The notes under the pieces were generated by a model that did not search any database, was not told the origin of the DNA, and saw nothing but the letters and a program-made list of their open reading frames with translations. Of a stretch of 20,452 bases of DNA, positions 1 through 8,357 are shown piece by piece. A program made the translations under genes and the position numbers. The DNA is taken from positions 1-20,452 of the forward strand of contig JAPKHB010000028.1 in NCBI GenBank assembly GCA_026647295.1. Reading direction: 5' to 3'. The DNA comes from Planctomycetota bacterium. Lineage in GTDB: Bacteria; Planctomycetota; PLA2; JAEUHO01. Numbering within the stretch: the stretch's first letter is position 1; every line of letters begins with the position of its first letter.

Positions 1-1155
1 GAGCAGCCCGGCGCGCAGGGCGTCGGGCCGCGCGGCCAGGCCGGCCTCGTCCAGCGCCTTGACCAACGCCTGGCGCGCGGCGGCGTCGGCCCGGCGCAGG
101 TCGGCCACCGCCTTGAGGGCGATCTCGCCGTATTCGCCCGGCTGGCGCGCGAGCCCGAGGAGGTGCTCGACCGCGGCCCGGTCCCCGATCTGGCGCAGGG
201 CGTCCAGGGCCTGGCGGCGCAGGGCGGCGGGGTGCGCGTCGCTGTCGAAGGCGATCACCTGCTCGGTGAGCCCCTGCGCCTGCTGGTAGGCGACGATCGC
301 GAGCAACTTCTCGGCCATCTGCGGGCTCTGCGGCGCCGCCAGCGCGGCCTTGAGCGCTTCGCGCGCCTCGACGCTACGGCCCAGGTCCAGTTGCTGGAGC
401 ACGTGGTCGGGGATGCGGGTGAGGTCCGGCGTGCGCCCCAGGTACTCCAGCAGGGCCCGCGCCCCCTCCGCCCCGCCGCGCCGCGCGATGGCGTAGAGCA
501 GTTCGCGGTCCTCCTCCGGGCGCCCGCGCAGCAGGCTCTCCAGCCCGCGCACCACCGCCGCGCCGTCTGCGCCGGGCATCTCCCACAGCGCGCGCAGGGC
601 GGCGGCCCGCGCGCCGGGGGGCGCGGTCGGATCGCCGTACAGGTCGAAGAGCGCCGGGACGAGCGCGCCGTCGGCCAGGCGCGCGAAGGCGAGCAGCGCC
701 ATGTTGCGCCGTTCGGAACGCAGCCCCGCGAGCAGCGCGTCGGCGCTGGCCGCATCCAGGCGCTCGCCCGCGGGCATCAGCGCGAGGATCTCGGCCACCG
801 CGGCCCAGTCGACCTCGATGGCGCCGAGCAGGCGGGCCAACTCCGCGGCCCGCGTGGCGGGGTCGGACAGGTCGATGCCGTGCGGCGCGCGGGCGCCCAC
901 CAGGCTCCCGCCCCCGGGCCGCAGCGGACGCCCCTCGGGACCCTCCATGACCGGGCGCGTCCCGTCCGCGGCCGCCCCGGGGGCGCCGGGTCCGCCGCCA
1001 AGGGGATCGAACGGCACCCCCTCGCCCGGACCGTCGTCCAGACGGCGCAGTTCGGGCTCGACCGCCCCGCGGTCGCCAGTGAGGAGCCAGGTCCCCAGCG
1101 CGCCCAGGCCGAGGGCGAGGAGGCTGGCCAACGCAAGTTTGAAGCGCGGATTCAT
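1..1155 (-). CDS. Membrane-anchored HEAT-repeat-like protein (C-terminus beyond window)
   Basis: An open frame of 385 codons runs from the ATG at 1155 to the left edge without a stop, so only the N-terminal part is present. Residues about 6-25 (LALASLLALGLGALGTWLL) form one hydrophobic segment, a signal anchor or uncleaved signal peptide. A low-complexity Gly/Pro/Asp linker follows to about residue 95. The rest is a series of Ala/Leu-rich paired amphipathic helices (for example LLAFARLADGALVPALFDLY and ALRRQALDALRQIGDRAAVE) typical of HEAT or armadillo-type repeats. GGAG lies 5 bases before the ATG. It follows the C26 peptidase gene by 97 bases on the same strand. HEAT-repeat proteins are scaffolds, so no reaction is implied. 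The repeat class is inferred from the helical periodicity; the partner is unknown. Confidence 0.72.
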   Translation of the reverse strand, partial: MNPRFKLALASLLALGLGALGTWLLTGDRGAVEPELRRLDDGPGEGVPFDPLGGGPGAPGAAADGTRPVMEGPEGRPLRPGGGSLVGARAPHGIDLSDPATRAAELARLLGAIEVDWAAVAEILALMPAGERLDAASADALLAGLRSERRNMALLAFARLADGALVPALFDLYGDPTAPPGARAAALRALWEMPGADGAAVVRGLESLLRGRPEEDRELLYAIARRGGAEGARALLEYLGRTPDLTRIPDHVLQQLDLGRSVEAREALKAALAAPQSPQMAEKLLAIVAYQQAQGLTEQVIAFDSDAHPAALRRQALDALRQIGDRAAVEHLLGLARQPGEYGEIALKAVADLRRADAAARQALVKALDEAGLAARPDALRAGLL

Positions 1156-1252
1156 GGGTGCTCCGGCAAGGCGCCCCCGCCGCGGCGGCCGGGCGGCCGC
1201 CCCGGAACGATTGGACCACGGACCGGGGGGCGCGGGACGGGCCCGCCCCCCC

Positions 1253-2017
1253 TCATCGGCCCACGGGCGCCCGCGGCTGTGCCGGCACCGCCCGGCCAAA
1301 GGCCTGGGCGGCCTCCACCAGGCCGGCGAACAGGGCCCGGGTCACGGGGTCGGTCGGCCGGCGTTCCGGATGCCACTGGACGCCCAGGAAGAAGGGCTTG
1401 GCGGGGTCCTCGAGCCCCTCGACCACGCCGTCGGGGGCGCGCGCGTTGACCACGAGGCCGGAAGCCGGCCGGTCCACCGCCTGGTGGTGGAAGCTGTTCA
1501 CGCGCAGGCGCTCGGGCACCCCCAGCAGGGCGGCCAGGCGCGTCCCCGCGCCGACCTCGACGCTGTGGCAGAGCGCGTCGTTGCGCAGCGCGGCCTGGTC
1601 GTGCTTGAGCGCGCCGGGCACCTGCGCCGGGATGTGCTGGAGCAGCGTGCCCCCCAGCGCCACGTTGGCGACCTGCACGCCGCGGCAGATCGCCAGCACC
1701 GGCAGCCGGCGGGCGTGCGCGGCGCGGCACAGCGCGAGTTCGAAGAGGTCGCGCACGCCGTCCACCTGGCCCAGGTCCGGGTGGGGTTCCGCGTCGTAGT
1801 GGGCCGGATCGACGTCCAGCCCGCCGCTCAAGACCAGTCCGTCCAGGCGCTCGAGGAACTCCGGGGCCCGTTCCGGCCCGAGGCTGGGCAGCAGCCAGGG
1901 CAGGCCGCCGGCCTGCTCCACGCACTCCGTGTAGGAGCGCGCCAGGGCGTAGCGCGGCACGCCGCGCAGGTCGTCCAGCACCAGCGTCGAGCAGGTGATC
2001 CCGATGACCGGTCGCAT
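1253..2017 (-). CDS. Peptidase C26 / gamma-glutamyl-gamma-aminobutyrate hydrolase-like class I amidotransferase
   Basis: The 254-residue protein has the class-I glutamine-amidotransferase fold signature of the PuuD/C26 family. It starts MRPVIGITCS, has LVLSGGLDVDP at about 62-71, the nucleophile Cys111 in LAICRGVQVANV, His177 in NSFHHQAVD, and the His216/Glu218 pair in GVQWHPE. Family members hydrolyse gamma-glutamyl amides such as gamma-glutamyl-GABA in polyamine breakdown, in the cytoplasm. No other putrescine-pathway gene is nearby, so the substrate is open. The ATG at 2017 is chosen because GGAGGAA lies 4 bases upstream; the frame stays open further upstream only as a GC-rich shadow of the divergent kinase gene. 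The length is normal for the family (about 240-255). The Cys-His-Glu triad appears complete. Confidence 0.93.
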   Translation of the reverse strand: MRPVIGITCSTLVLDDLRGVPRYALARSYTECVEQAGGLPWLLPSLGPERAPEFLERLDGLVLSGGLDVDPAHYDAEPHPDLGQVDGVRDLFELALCRAAHARRLPVLAICRGVQVANVALGGTLLQHIPAQVPGALKHDQAALRNDALCHSVEVGAGTRLAALLGVPERLRVNSFHHQAVDRPASGLVVNARAPDGVVEGLEDPAKPFFLGVQWHPERRPTDPVTRALFAGLVEAAQAFGRAVPAQPRAPVGR

Positions 2018-2041
2018 GCGCTTCCTCCGGGGCAGGCCTCC

Positions 2042-2047
2042 ATGGTA
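2042..2047 (-). promoter_or_regulatory. Candidate -10 element of the C26 peptidase gene
   Basis: On the minus strand TACCAT lies 24 bases before the ATG at 2017. This leaves room for a short leader that carries GGAGGAA. No convincing -35 was found. It sits in the 141-base divergent spacer shared with the GHMP kinase gene. Called by eye. Confidence 0.4.
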
Positions 2048-2144
2048 GGGCCGGCCGGCGCACCCGCTGCACGGCGCGGCGGCGGCCCAGGCCGTCCCGT
2101 GCACGGCGCGGGCCCCCGACCTTCGGCCCGGGGACCCCCGCCCG

Positions 2145-2150
2145 CATACT
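2145..2150 (+). promoter_or_regulatory. Candidate -10 of the GHMP kinase gene, leaderless arrangement
   Basis: CATACT lies 8 bases before the ATG at 2159, and a weak TTCGGC (2122-2127) lies 17 bases further upstream. No Shine-Dalgarno sequence fits between the hexamer and the ATG. A transcript starting about 7 bases after the -10 would begin at or next to the start codon. Confidence 0.45.
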
Positions 2151-2158
2151 GGCGGCGC

Positions 2159-3202
2159 ATGCGGAGCGTCCTGGCCGAGGTTCCCGTGCGCCTGGACCTC
2201 GCCGGGGGCACGCTGGACGTGTGGCCGTTGCCCTGGTGCCTGTCCGAGCCGCCGGTGACGGTGAACGTGGCGCTCGACCTGCCGTCGCGGGCGCAGGTGG
2301 CGCCGGGCCCCGAGGAAGGCCGCGGGATCCGCCTGGGCAGCCGCGACGCGGGGCGGCGCAGCGTGCACGACGGGCCCGCCGCCCTGGCCCGCGCGCTGGC
2401 CGAGGGCCGGGAGCCCCTGGCCCTGCTCGCGCACGCCGTGCTGGCCGCCTGGCCCGCCGACGAACCGGGGCTCACGCTGCTCACCGAGGCGACCTCGCCC
2501 CAGGGCGCGGGGCTGGGCGGCAGCAGCGCGCTCCTGTGCGCGGTGCTGGCCGCGCTGGACGCGGGGCGGGGCGTCGCGCCCGACCCGTCCGCGCTGTGCG
2601 CGCGCGCCCACGCGATCGAGACGCGTCTGCTGCGCACGGCCACGGGCTACCAGGACTACCGCCCGGCGGTGCACGGCGGGTGCCTCGCGCTCACGGCCGA
2701 CCCGCTCGCCCCCGGCGGCGTGGCCGTCGAGCGCATCCCCGTCGACCTGGAGCGCCTCGCGCGGCGCCTCCTCCTCGCGTTCACGGGCGCCCCGCACCAC
2801 TCCGGCCTGACCAACTGGGGCGTGCTCAAGGCCTTCCTGGACGGGGAGCGGCGCACGGTCGAGGCCCTCGAGGCGATCGCGCGCAACAGCCGGGCGGTGC
2901 GGGCGGCCCTCGTGCGCGGCGACCTGGGCGGCGCTTTGGACGGGGTGCTGGAGGACGGCGCCCGGCGCCGGGCGATGGCCCCGGGGGTGAGCACGCCCGC
3001 GATCGAGGCCCTGGACGCCCGGGTGCGCGCGGCCGGGGCATTGGGGACGAAGATCCTGGGCGCCGGCGGCGGGGGTTCGGTGCTGGTGGTCCTGGCCGAG
3101 GGGGGCGACCCGGCGCCCGTACGGGCCGCGCTCGCCCAGGGGCCGGGGCGCGAACTGCCGCTCGCCCTGGCCGCGGACGGCCTGCGCCTGCGGGAGGTGT
3201 GA
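2159..3202 (+). CDS. GHMP-family sugar kinase (heptose-7-phosphate kinase / HddA-like)
   Basis: This is a 347-residue ATP-dependent small-molecule kinase of the GHMP superfamily. The N-terminal strand VPVRLDLAGGTLDVW binds the sugar. Motif 2, the ATP loop, is GAGLGGSSAL at 117-125. The conserved Asp166 sits in GYQDYRPAVHGG, and the C-terminal motif 3 is KILGAGGGG at 298-306. The LAGGTLD and GYQD..GG pattern plus HSGLTNW match the branch that holds D-glycero-D-manno-heptose-7-phosphate kinase and fucokinase-like enzymes better than homoserine or mevalonate kinases. The exact sugar is inferred. Sugar-phosphate genes (kdsD, phosphomannomutase) about 5 kb away fit an envelope-sugar role. The ATG at 2159 is chosen because it starts the conserved N-terminal strand. 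The upstream in-frame stretch back to 701 is antisense to the C26 and HEAT genes and is rejected. Confidence 0.88.
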   Translation: MRSVLAEVPVRLDLAGGTLDVWPLPWCLSEPPVTVNVALDLPSRAQVAPGPEEGRGIRLGSRDAGRRSVHDGPAALARALAEGREPLALLAHAVLAAWPADEPGLTLLTEATSPQGAGLGGSSALLCAVLAALDAGRGVAPDPSALCARAHAIETRLLRTATGYQDYRPAVHGGCLALTADPLAPGGVAVERIPVDLERLARRLLLAFTGAPHHSGLTNWGVLKAFLDGERRTVEALEAIARNSRAVRAALVRGDLGGALDGVLEDGARRRAMAPGVSTPAIEALDARVRAAGALGTKILGAGGGGSVLVVLAEGGDPAPVRAALAQGPGRELPLALAADGLRLREV

Positions 3203-3216
3203 CCGGGCCGGCGCGC

Positions 3217-3222
3217 TATCCT
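3217..3222 (+). promoter_or_regulatory. Candidate -10 before the 86-residue gene, leaderless arrangement
   Basis: TATCCT is followed by 7 bases and then the ATG at 3230. No Shine-Dalgarno sequence fits in the 7-base gap. It lies in the 27-base gap after the kinase stop, so the small gene and the deaminase may have their own promoter as well as read-through from upstream. Confidence 0.45.
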
Positions 3223-3229
3223 TCCGGAC

Positions 3230-3490
3230 ATGCGCAAGCCCCTCACCCCCCTGGAGTCGGCGACGCTCACCACCATCGCCGAGACGCAGCACGAGGCCGA
3301 CGGCTGGCTCGACCTCACGCGCGTGTGCAGCCGCACCGCCCGGCACCTGTCCGACGTGCGCCAGGCGGTGGCGCGGCTCGTGCGCTACGGGCTGGTCGAG
3401 GTGGACGAGGCGGCGCCGAACACCGAGCGCTGGATCCGCTTCCGCCTGCCCGGGGCGGTGCCCGGCGGGGGCGCACCCGGGCCCGCCTGA
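3230..3490 (+). CDS. Small winged-helix-like protein of unknown function
   Basis: An 86-residue protein lies between the GHMP kinase (27-base gap) and the adenine deaminase (13-base gap), all on the plus strand. No named family is recognised. Residues 5-18 (LTPLESATLTTIAE) and 29-58 are predicted helices, ending in ARLVRYGLVEVDE followed by a short beta-like stretch (RWIRFRLP). This order resembles a winged helix-turn-helix with recognition helix and wing, as in small MarR- or PadR-like proteins. The last 11 residues are a Gly/Pro/Ala tail. A DNA-binding role is a structural guess only. Codon usage (G/C at third positions) matches the neighbours, so the frame is probably real. Confidence 0.6.
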   Translation: MRKPLTPLESATLTTIAETQHEADGWLDLTRVCSRTARHLSDVRQAVARLVRYGLVEVDEAAPNTERWIRFRLPGAVPGGGAPGPA

Positions 3491-3503
3491 CCGGGAGCCG
3501 GCC

Positions 3504-4550
3504 GTGGGCGAGGACCTGGACGCCTTCCTGCGCGCCCTGCCCAAGGCCGAGCTGCACCTGCACATCGAGGGGACGCTCGAGCCCGAACTCGCCTTCGAAC
3601 TCGCCCGCCGCCACGGGGTGAGGCTCGCCTACCCGGATGCGGCGGCGCTGCGCGCGGCGTATGACTTCGACGACCTCCAGTCGTTCCTGGACCTGTACTA
3701 CGCAGGCACCGCCGTGCTGCGCACGGAGCAGGACTTCTACGACCTCACCTGGGCGTACCTCGGGCGCGCCCGGGCCGACGGCGTGCGCCACGTCGAGGTC
3801 TTCTTCGACCCCCAGACGCACACCGAACGCGGCGTGCCCTTCGAGGTGCCGCTCGACGGGATCGACGCGGCCCTGCGCCGGGGCGAACGCGAGTGGGGCC
3901 TCACCTCGCGGCTGATCCTGTGCTTCCTGCGCCACCGGCCGGAGGCGGCGGCCTTCGAGACGCTGGCGCAGGCGCTCCCGCACCGCGGGCGCATCCACGG
4001 GGTGGGCCTGGACTCCGCCGAGCGGGGCAACCCGCCGGCGCGCTTTGCGCGCGTCTTCGCCCGCGCGCGCGCCGAAGGCTTCCTCCCGGTGGCCCACGCC
4101 GGGGAGGAGGGCCCGGCCGCCTACGTGCGCGAGGCGCTCGACCTGCTGCGGGTGCGCCGCGTGGACCACGGGGTGCGCTGCGAGGAGGACCCCGCGCTGG
4201 TCGAGCGCCTCGTCCGGGAGCGCATCCCCCTCACCGTCTGTCCCTTGAGCAACCTGAAGCTCAAGGTGGTGCCCGACCTCGCCGCGCACAACGTGCTGCG
4301 CCTCCTGCACCGGGGGTTGTGCGTGACGGTCAACTCCGACGACCCGGCCTACTTCGGCGGCTACGTCGCCGACAACTTCGTGGCCCTGCGTCGCGCGCTG
4401 GGCCTGACGCGCGCGGACGCGGTCGCGCTCGCCCGCAACAGCTTCGAGGCGGCGTTCCTCGAGCCCGCGGCGCGCGCGGCCCACCTGGCGGCGCTCGCGG
4501 CCTTCGCCGAGGCGCCGGCCGCGCAGGCGTCAGGCGGGTTCGAGCGTTAG
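3504..4550 (+). CDS. Adenine deaminase (adenosine-deaminase superfamily)
   Basis: A 348-residue amidohydrolase that deaminates adenine to hypoxanthine and ammonia for purine salvage in the cytoplasm. Zinc and catalytic residues are all visible: His18 and His20 in AELHLHIEGTLEP, His198 and Glu201 in VAHAGEEGP, His222 in VDHGVR, and Asp279-Asp280 in TVNSDDPAYFGGY. The adenine-deaminase branch, rather than adenosine deaminase, is indicated by FDPQTHTERG (101-110), CPLSNLKLKV and NSDDPAYFGGYV, which closely resemble the Pseudomonas PA0148-type enzyme. The start is GTG at 3504, with GGGAG 6 bases upstream and no ATG close by. The last 21 bases overlap the convergent acylase gene. It appears intact and of normal length. 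Confidence 0.95.
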   Translation: MGEDLDAFLRALPKAELHLHIEGTLEPELAFELARRHGVRLAYPDAAALRAAYDFDDLQSFLDLYYAGTAVLRTEQDFYDLTWAYLGRARADGVRHVEVFFDPQTHTERGVPFEVPLDGIDAALRRGEREWGLTSRLILCFLRHRPEAAAFETLAQALPHRGRIHGVGLDSAERGNPPARFARVFARARAEGFLPVAHAGEEGPAAYVREALDLLRVRRVDHGVRCEEDPALVERLVRERIPLTVCPLSNLKLKVVPDLAAHNVLRLLHRGLCVTVNSDDPAYFGGYVADNFVALRRALGLTRADAVALARNSFEAAFLEPAARAAHLAALAAFAEAPAAQASGGFER

Positions 4551-6914
4551 GTCGACGCCGCGCGCGGGCTCCTCGAGCAGCCGCATGGGCAGCCAGCCGC
4601 CCCGGCGCCAGCGGTCCGTGAGGTCGTCGTAGTGCGGGCTCGCAGGGTCGCCGTCCTGTCCCCCGAAGGTGATCATGCGCCCGCTCGCCTCGGGGTCGGC
4701 CAGGTCCACCACCTGGCGGTAGGAGGCGCCGACGAGCATCGGGCCCGGGCGGGGGTGCAGGTACTGCCCGCTGGCCACGCAGAAGGGGCCCCCGTCCATC
4801 GGGTAGGGCCCGCGGTTGAAGGTGGGCGCGGTGGCGGCCAGGCTCCCCGCCGGGTGCCTTAGCGTGAGCGTGTGCAGCGCCCCCCACGGCGCGTCCAGCG
4901 AGAGCCCGCGCGCCTTGAGGTCGGCGACCGCGTCCTCGAGCGCCTCGCCGAGCAGGGTGGCGCGCACCCCCGGCGGGGCCCACGGGCTCTGGGGATCGGT
5001 GAAGGCCACGAGCAGCGGGGTGTCGACGAGGTTGATGAGCCCCATCCACTGCGCGGTGAGGGCGGGGCCGAGGCGCGGCTCGAAGGTGCGCCGGATCAGG
5101 TGGTGGTAGGTGAGGTGCCACAGCGGCGGGCCGCGGTCGCTGGCGCGCTCGCCGCCGTCCAGTGCGAGCAGCCGCTGGAGGGCGGGGCCCAGGGCGGGGC
5201 GGGCCTTGAGCACCTCGGGGGCCAGCGGCCCGAAGACGCGGGCGCGGTACAGCGCCACCGCCGGGTTGAAGGCGTCCCGCTGCAGCGCCGCCATGTCCTC
5301 GGGCGTCAAGTCGCGGCGTCCGGCCAGCCCCTCGCCGATGCGCAGGGCGCGGTAGTCCGGCTCGTACAGGTGGCTCAAGTAGTGCGGGTACGCCCGCCCG
5401 ACCTGGGGGTGGTTGGCCGAGACGGCCTGGTCCAGCGGCCCGACCTCGGCCTGCGGCAACTGCTCCCAGGGCACGGGGGCGTGCCAGTCGCTGCGGCCGT
5501 CGGCGCCGTCGCGCGGGAAGGCGGGGTGGGCGGTGAGCGCCCGGCGCGGCACGGTGCCCATGAGGCGGTAGGCCGCCCGCCCGGTGGTGTCGGCGAGGAA
5601 GAGGTTCTGGGCGGGCGAGCCAAAGCCGCGCGTCGCACAAAGGGCCTCGTCCACGCCGCGCGCCCGCCCGAGGCCGAGGAAGGTCTCGAGGTCCCCCGAG
5701 GGCTCGTGCAGGGTCATGCGCAGCGAGAGCGCCGTCCCGGCGCCGTCCGGCCAGGCGTCGGAGACCAGCGGCCCGCGGTGCGTGTGGCGCACGCGGAAGA
5801 GTTGCGGCGCCGCGCCGCGGCGCCGGATCTGGTGGGTGACGACCCGAAGCGGCCGCCGGCGGCCGTCCACCGCGTAGGTGCGCCCCGCCCCGTCCAGGCG
5901 CTCGACCCACAGGTCGGCGTCGTCGATCATGCCGTTGGTAAGGCCCCAGGCCACCGTGGGCGTGCGGCCCACCACCACGCCCGGAAGGCCCGGGATCGAG
6001 CCGCCGACGGCCGCGTAGCGCGCCCCCGAGAGGCTGACCAGGAACCAGATCGGGGGCAGGCTCAACTCCAGGTGCGGATCGCAGGCGAGCAGGGGCTTTC
6101 CGCTCCGGCTGCGGCCCGCGCCCACGACCCAGGCGTTGGACCCCACCGCCGGCGCGAACGGCAGAAAGGGCGGCAGGCCCCCGCCCGGCGTCGCCGCCAG
6201 GCGCGTGACGGCGAGCGCCTCCTCCGCCGGCAGCGTGGGCAGGAGCGCGCGCAGCAGGGCCGGGTCGCCGCCCAGGCGCCCGGCCAGCGCGCCGAAGACG
6301 GGCGCGGCGCGCCACTTGAAGGAGAGCCCGAGCGCCATGCCCTTGGAGACGAGGATCGAGTCGACGGGGCTCCAGGGCTTGAGGGAGAGGCCGAGGAGCC
6401 GGTGTTCCAGCGGCCGGCGCCGGCGCAGCGCGGCGACCGCCGAGTTCACGCCCGCGACGTACGCCCCGAGCAGCGCGCGGCCCTCCGCGCTCGCGCCGTC
6501 CCAGACCCGCCGGGCGGCCTCGAGCAGCCCGAGCGCCCGCATGAGCCGGTCGGCGTCGGCGGTGGTCGAACGGCCCGCAAAGGGCGGGAGCGCGAGCGGC
6601 CCGAGCGGGCGGTCCCCCACCACCTCGGCCAGCCGTCCCCGCAGCACCCGGCGCAGCATGTCCATCTGGAAGAAGCGCCACAGGCCGTGGCAGTAGCCCT
6701 GGGCGCAGAAGGCGTCCGCGTCGCTTCGGGCGCGGATGTGGGGCACGCCGTCCTCGTCCAGGCGCACGCGCACCGGGGCGCCGAGCCCGCCCACGCGCAC
6801 GCGCCGGGGCAGCGGGCCCCGCCGCCGCATCCAGGCGAGCCAGGCGGGGCGCAGCGCCCGCGCGAGGCCGTGGGCCAGGGCGGCCCCCGCGCGCACCGGC
6901 CCCCGCGCGCTCAT
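4530..6914 (-). CDS. Penicillin-acylase-family N-terminal-nucleophile hydrolase
   Basis: A 794-residue precursor of the penicillin amidase (S45) family, in which autocleavage frees a Ser that becomes the nucleophile of the beta chain. Ser259 in AVGSNAWVVGAGRSRSG is that residue, followed by GKPLLACDPHL. Other family landmarks are VPHIRARSDADAFCAQGY near residue 57, PGVVVGRTPTVAWGLTN, and SANHPQVGRAYP, which probably carries the oxyanion Asn. Members cleave amide bonds of penicillins, acyl-homoserine lactones or other N-acyl compounds; the substrate here is unknown. Its ATG overlaps the stop of the upstream phosphomannomutase gene (ATGA, 6911-6914), so translation is probably coupled. Most relatives are exported, but the N-terminus here is Arg-rich with only a weak hydrophobic stretch and no clear signal peptide. 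The 3' end overlaps the adenine deaminase gene by 21 bases. Confidence 0.93.
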   Translation of the reverse strand: MSARGPVRAGAALAHGLARALRPAWLAWMRRRGPLPRRVRVGGLGAPVRVRLDEDGVPHIRARSDADAFCAQGYCHGLWRFFQMDMLRRVLRGRLAEVVGDRPLGPLALPPFAGRSTTADADRLMRALGLLEAARRVWDGASAEGRALLGAYVAGVNSAVAALRRRRPLEHRLLGLSLKPWSPVDSILVSKGMALGLSFKWRAAPVFGALAGRLGGDPALLRALLPTLPAEEALAVTRLAATPGGGLPPFLPFAPAVGSNAWVVGAGRSRSGKPLLACDPHLELSLPPIWFLVSLSGARYAAVGGSIPGLPGVVVGRTPTVAWGLTNGMIDDADLWVERLDGAGRTYAVDGRRRPLRVVTHQIRRRGAAPQLFRVRHTHRGPLVSDAWPDGAGTALSLRMTLHEPSGDLETFLGLGRARGVDEALCATRGFGSPAQNLFLADTTGRAAYRLMGTVPRRALTAHPAFPRDGADGRSDWHAPVPWEQLPQAEVGPLDQAVSANHPQVGRAYPHYLSHLYEPDYRALRIGEGLAGRRDLTPEDMAALQRDAFNPAVALYRARVFGPLAPEVLKARPALGPALQRLLALDGGERASDRGPPLWHLTYHHLIRRTFEPRLGPALTAQWMGLINLVDTPLLVAFTDPQSPWAPPGVRATLLGEALEDAVADLKARGLSLDAPWGALHTLTLRHPAGSLAATAPTFNRGPYPMDGGPFCVASGQYLHPRPGPMLVGASYRQVVDLADPEASGRMITFGGQDGDPASPHYDDLTDRWRRGGWLPMRLLEEPARGVDLTLEPA

Positions 6915-8350
6915 GCCTCGTCGTTGTGCCAGGTGGCGCCGACCTCCGGGTGCCGCGCCAGGCGGGCCCGGAACTCGGCCTTGATGCGCTCCAGCGCCGG
7001 GGCCGTGCGCCCCTCGAACACGAGCACCAGCTCGGGCAGGTTGCTCGAGGCGCGCACGAGCCCCCAGCCGTCGGCGAAGCGCACGCGCGCGCCGTTGACC
7101 GCGTTCACCTGGCCGGGATAGGCGGCTTCGAACTCCGCCAACAGGCGCGTCACGACCGCGTACTTCACCTCGTCGGGGCAGTCCAGGTGGATCTCCGGGC
7201 TGCCCACGTAGCGGGGCGCGGTCTCGAGCAGGGCGCCGAGCGGGCGGCCCGCGGCCGCCACGACCTGCGCGAGCCGCAGCCCGGCGAAGAGCGCGTCGTC
7301 AAAGCCGTAGTAGCCGTCGCGCACGAAGAGGTGCCCGCTGCGCTCGCCGGCGATGGGCGCGTCCTCCTCGAGCATCTTGCGCTTGATCCACGAGTGGCCC
7401 GTCTTCCACATCACCGGGCGTCCGCCGTGGGCGCGCACGTCCTCCTCCAGGGCCTGGGTGCACTTCACGTCGTACACCACCGCGGCGCCGGGGTGGCGCG
7501 CGAGCACCGCGCGGGCGAGCAGCAGGAGCACGTAGTCGGCGTTGACGTCCCGGCCCTGTTCGTCCTGCACGCCCAGGCGGTCGCCGTCGCCGTCGAAGGA
7601 GAGCCCGAGGTCGGCGCCGTGGGCCGCCACGGCCGCACGGATCGCCGTGCGGGCGGCGAGTTCGCTGGGGTTGGGAAAGTGGTTGGGAAAGGTGGGGTCC
7701 GGCTCGCAGAACAGGGGCACGACCTCGGCGCCGGCCCGCCGGTAGGCCTCCTCGCAGAAGCAGGCCGCCGTGCCGTTGCCCGGGTCCAGGACGACCTTGA
7801 GCGGCCGCGAAAGGCGCCCGCGGGTCGCCAGCGCGTCCAGGTAGGCCTCGCGCACGTCCACGCGGCGCACGCGGCCCCGCCCGGCGCCGGGCCCGCCGGG
7901 CCGGGGCGGCGGGCCGCGCCGGCACAGGGCCTCGAGTTCCTCGATCTCCGGCCGCAGCAGCGTGCGGAGGCCGTCCAACGCCATCTTGAGGCCGCTCCAG
8001 CCCTGGGGGTTGTGGCTGGCCGTGAGCATCACCCCCGCCGGGCACTGAAGGTGCACTTGCGCGAAGTACAGGGTGGGCGAGAGCGCGAGCCCGATGTCGA
8101 GCACCTCCACGCCCGCGTCGACGAGGCCGGCGGCGAAGCAGTCCTTCAGGCGCTCGCTGTAGGTGCGCAGGTCGTGGCCCAGGACGACCCGCGACCGCCC
8201 GCGCGCGAGGGCCAGGGCGCCGAAGGCCCGCCCGAGGCGCGCCAGCGCCTCGTCGCTCAACTCGTCGCCCGCGTCCGCGAACACCTCGGGGACGCGGCCG
8301 CGCACGTCGTATTCGCGAAACAGCGTGGGCTTGAGCGGCGCGACGGACAT
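6911..8350 (-). CDS. manB: Phosphomannomutase/phosphoglucomutase (AlgC/ManB-type)
   Basis: A 479-residue alpha-D-phosphohexomutase, which interconverts hexose 6- and 1-phosphates to supply GDP-mannose or UDP-glucose type precursors. The four signature loops are present in order: phosphoserine Ser112 in MLTASHNPQGW, the metal loop DGDGDR at 253-258, the sugar loop GERSGH at 335-340, and the phosphate loop RASSNLPELVLVFEG near 435-450. REYDVRG at 12-18 is typical of the bacterial PMM/PGM group. The length matches AlgC-like enzymes. It starts 7 bases after the kdsD stop and its stop overlaps the acylase start, so it is the middle gene of a three-gene operon. The dual mannose/glucose specificity is known for the family, not shown here. 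Confidence 0.95.
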   Translation of the reverse strand: MSVAPLKPTLFREYDVRGRVPEVFADAGDELSDEALARLGRAFGALALARGRSRVVLGHDLRTYSERLKDCFAAGLVDAGVEVLDIGLALSPTLYFAQVHLQCPAGVMLTASHNPQGWSGLKMALDGLRTLLRPEIEELEALCRRGPPPRPGGPGAGRGRVRRVDVREAYLDALATRGRLSRPLKVVLDPGNGTAACFCEEAYRRAGAEVVPLFCEPDPTFPNHFPNPSELAARTAIRAAVAAHGADLGLSFDGDGDRLGVQDEQGRDVNADYVLLLLARAVLARHPGAAVVYDVKCTQALEEDVRAHGGRPVMWKTGHSWIKRKMLEEDAPIAGERSGHLFVRDGYYGFDDALFAGLRLAQVVAAAGRPLGALLETAPRYVGSPEIHLDCPDEVKYAVVTRLLAEFEAAYPGQVNAVNGARVRFADGWGLVRASSNLPELVLVFEGRTAPALERIKAEFRARLARHPEVGATWHNDEA

Positions 8351-8357
8351 CGGCCGG

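Noticed and set aside
701..2158. N-terminal extension of the GHMP kinase frame
   Set aside because: It lies opposite the C26 peptidase and HEAT genes. The conserved kinase N-terminus starts at the ATG at 2159.
4872..7121. Plus-strand open frame of 749 codons
   Set aside because: It is antisense to the acylase gene, which has a clear Ser nucleophile and family landmarks.
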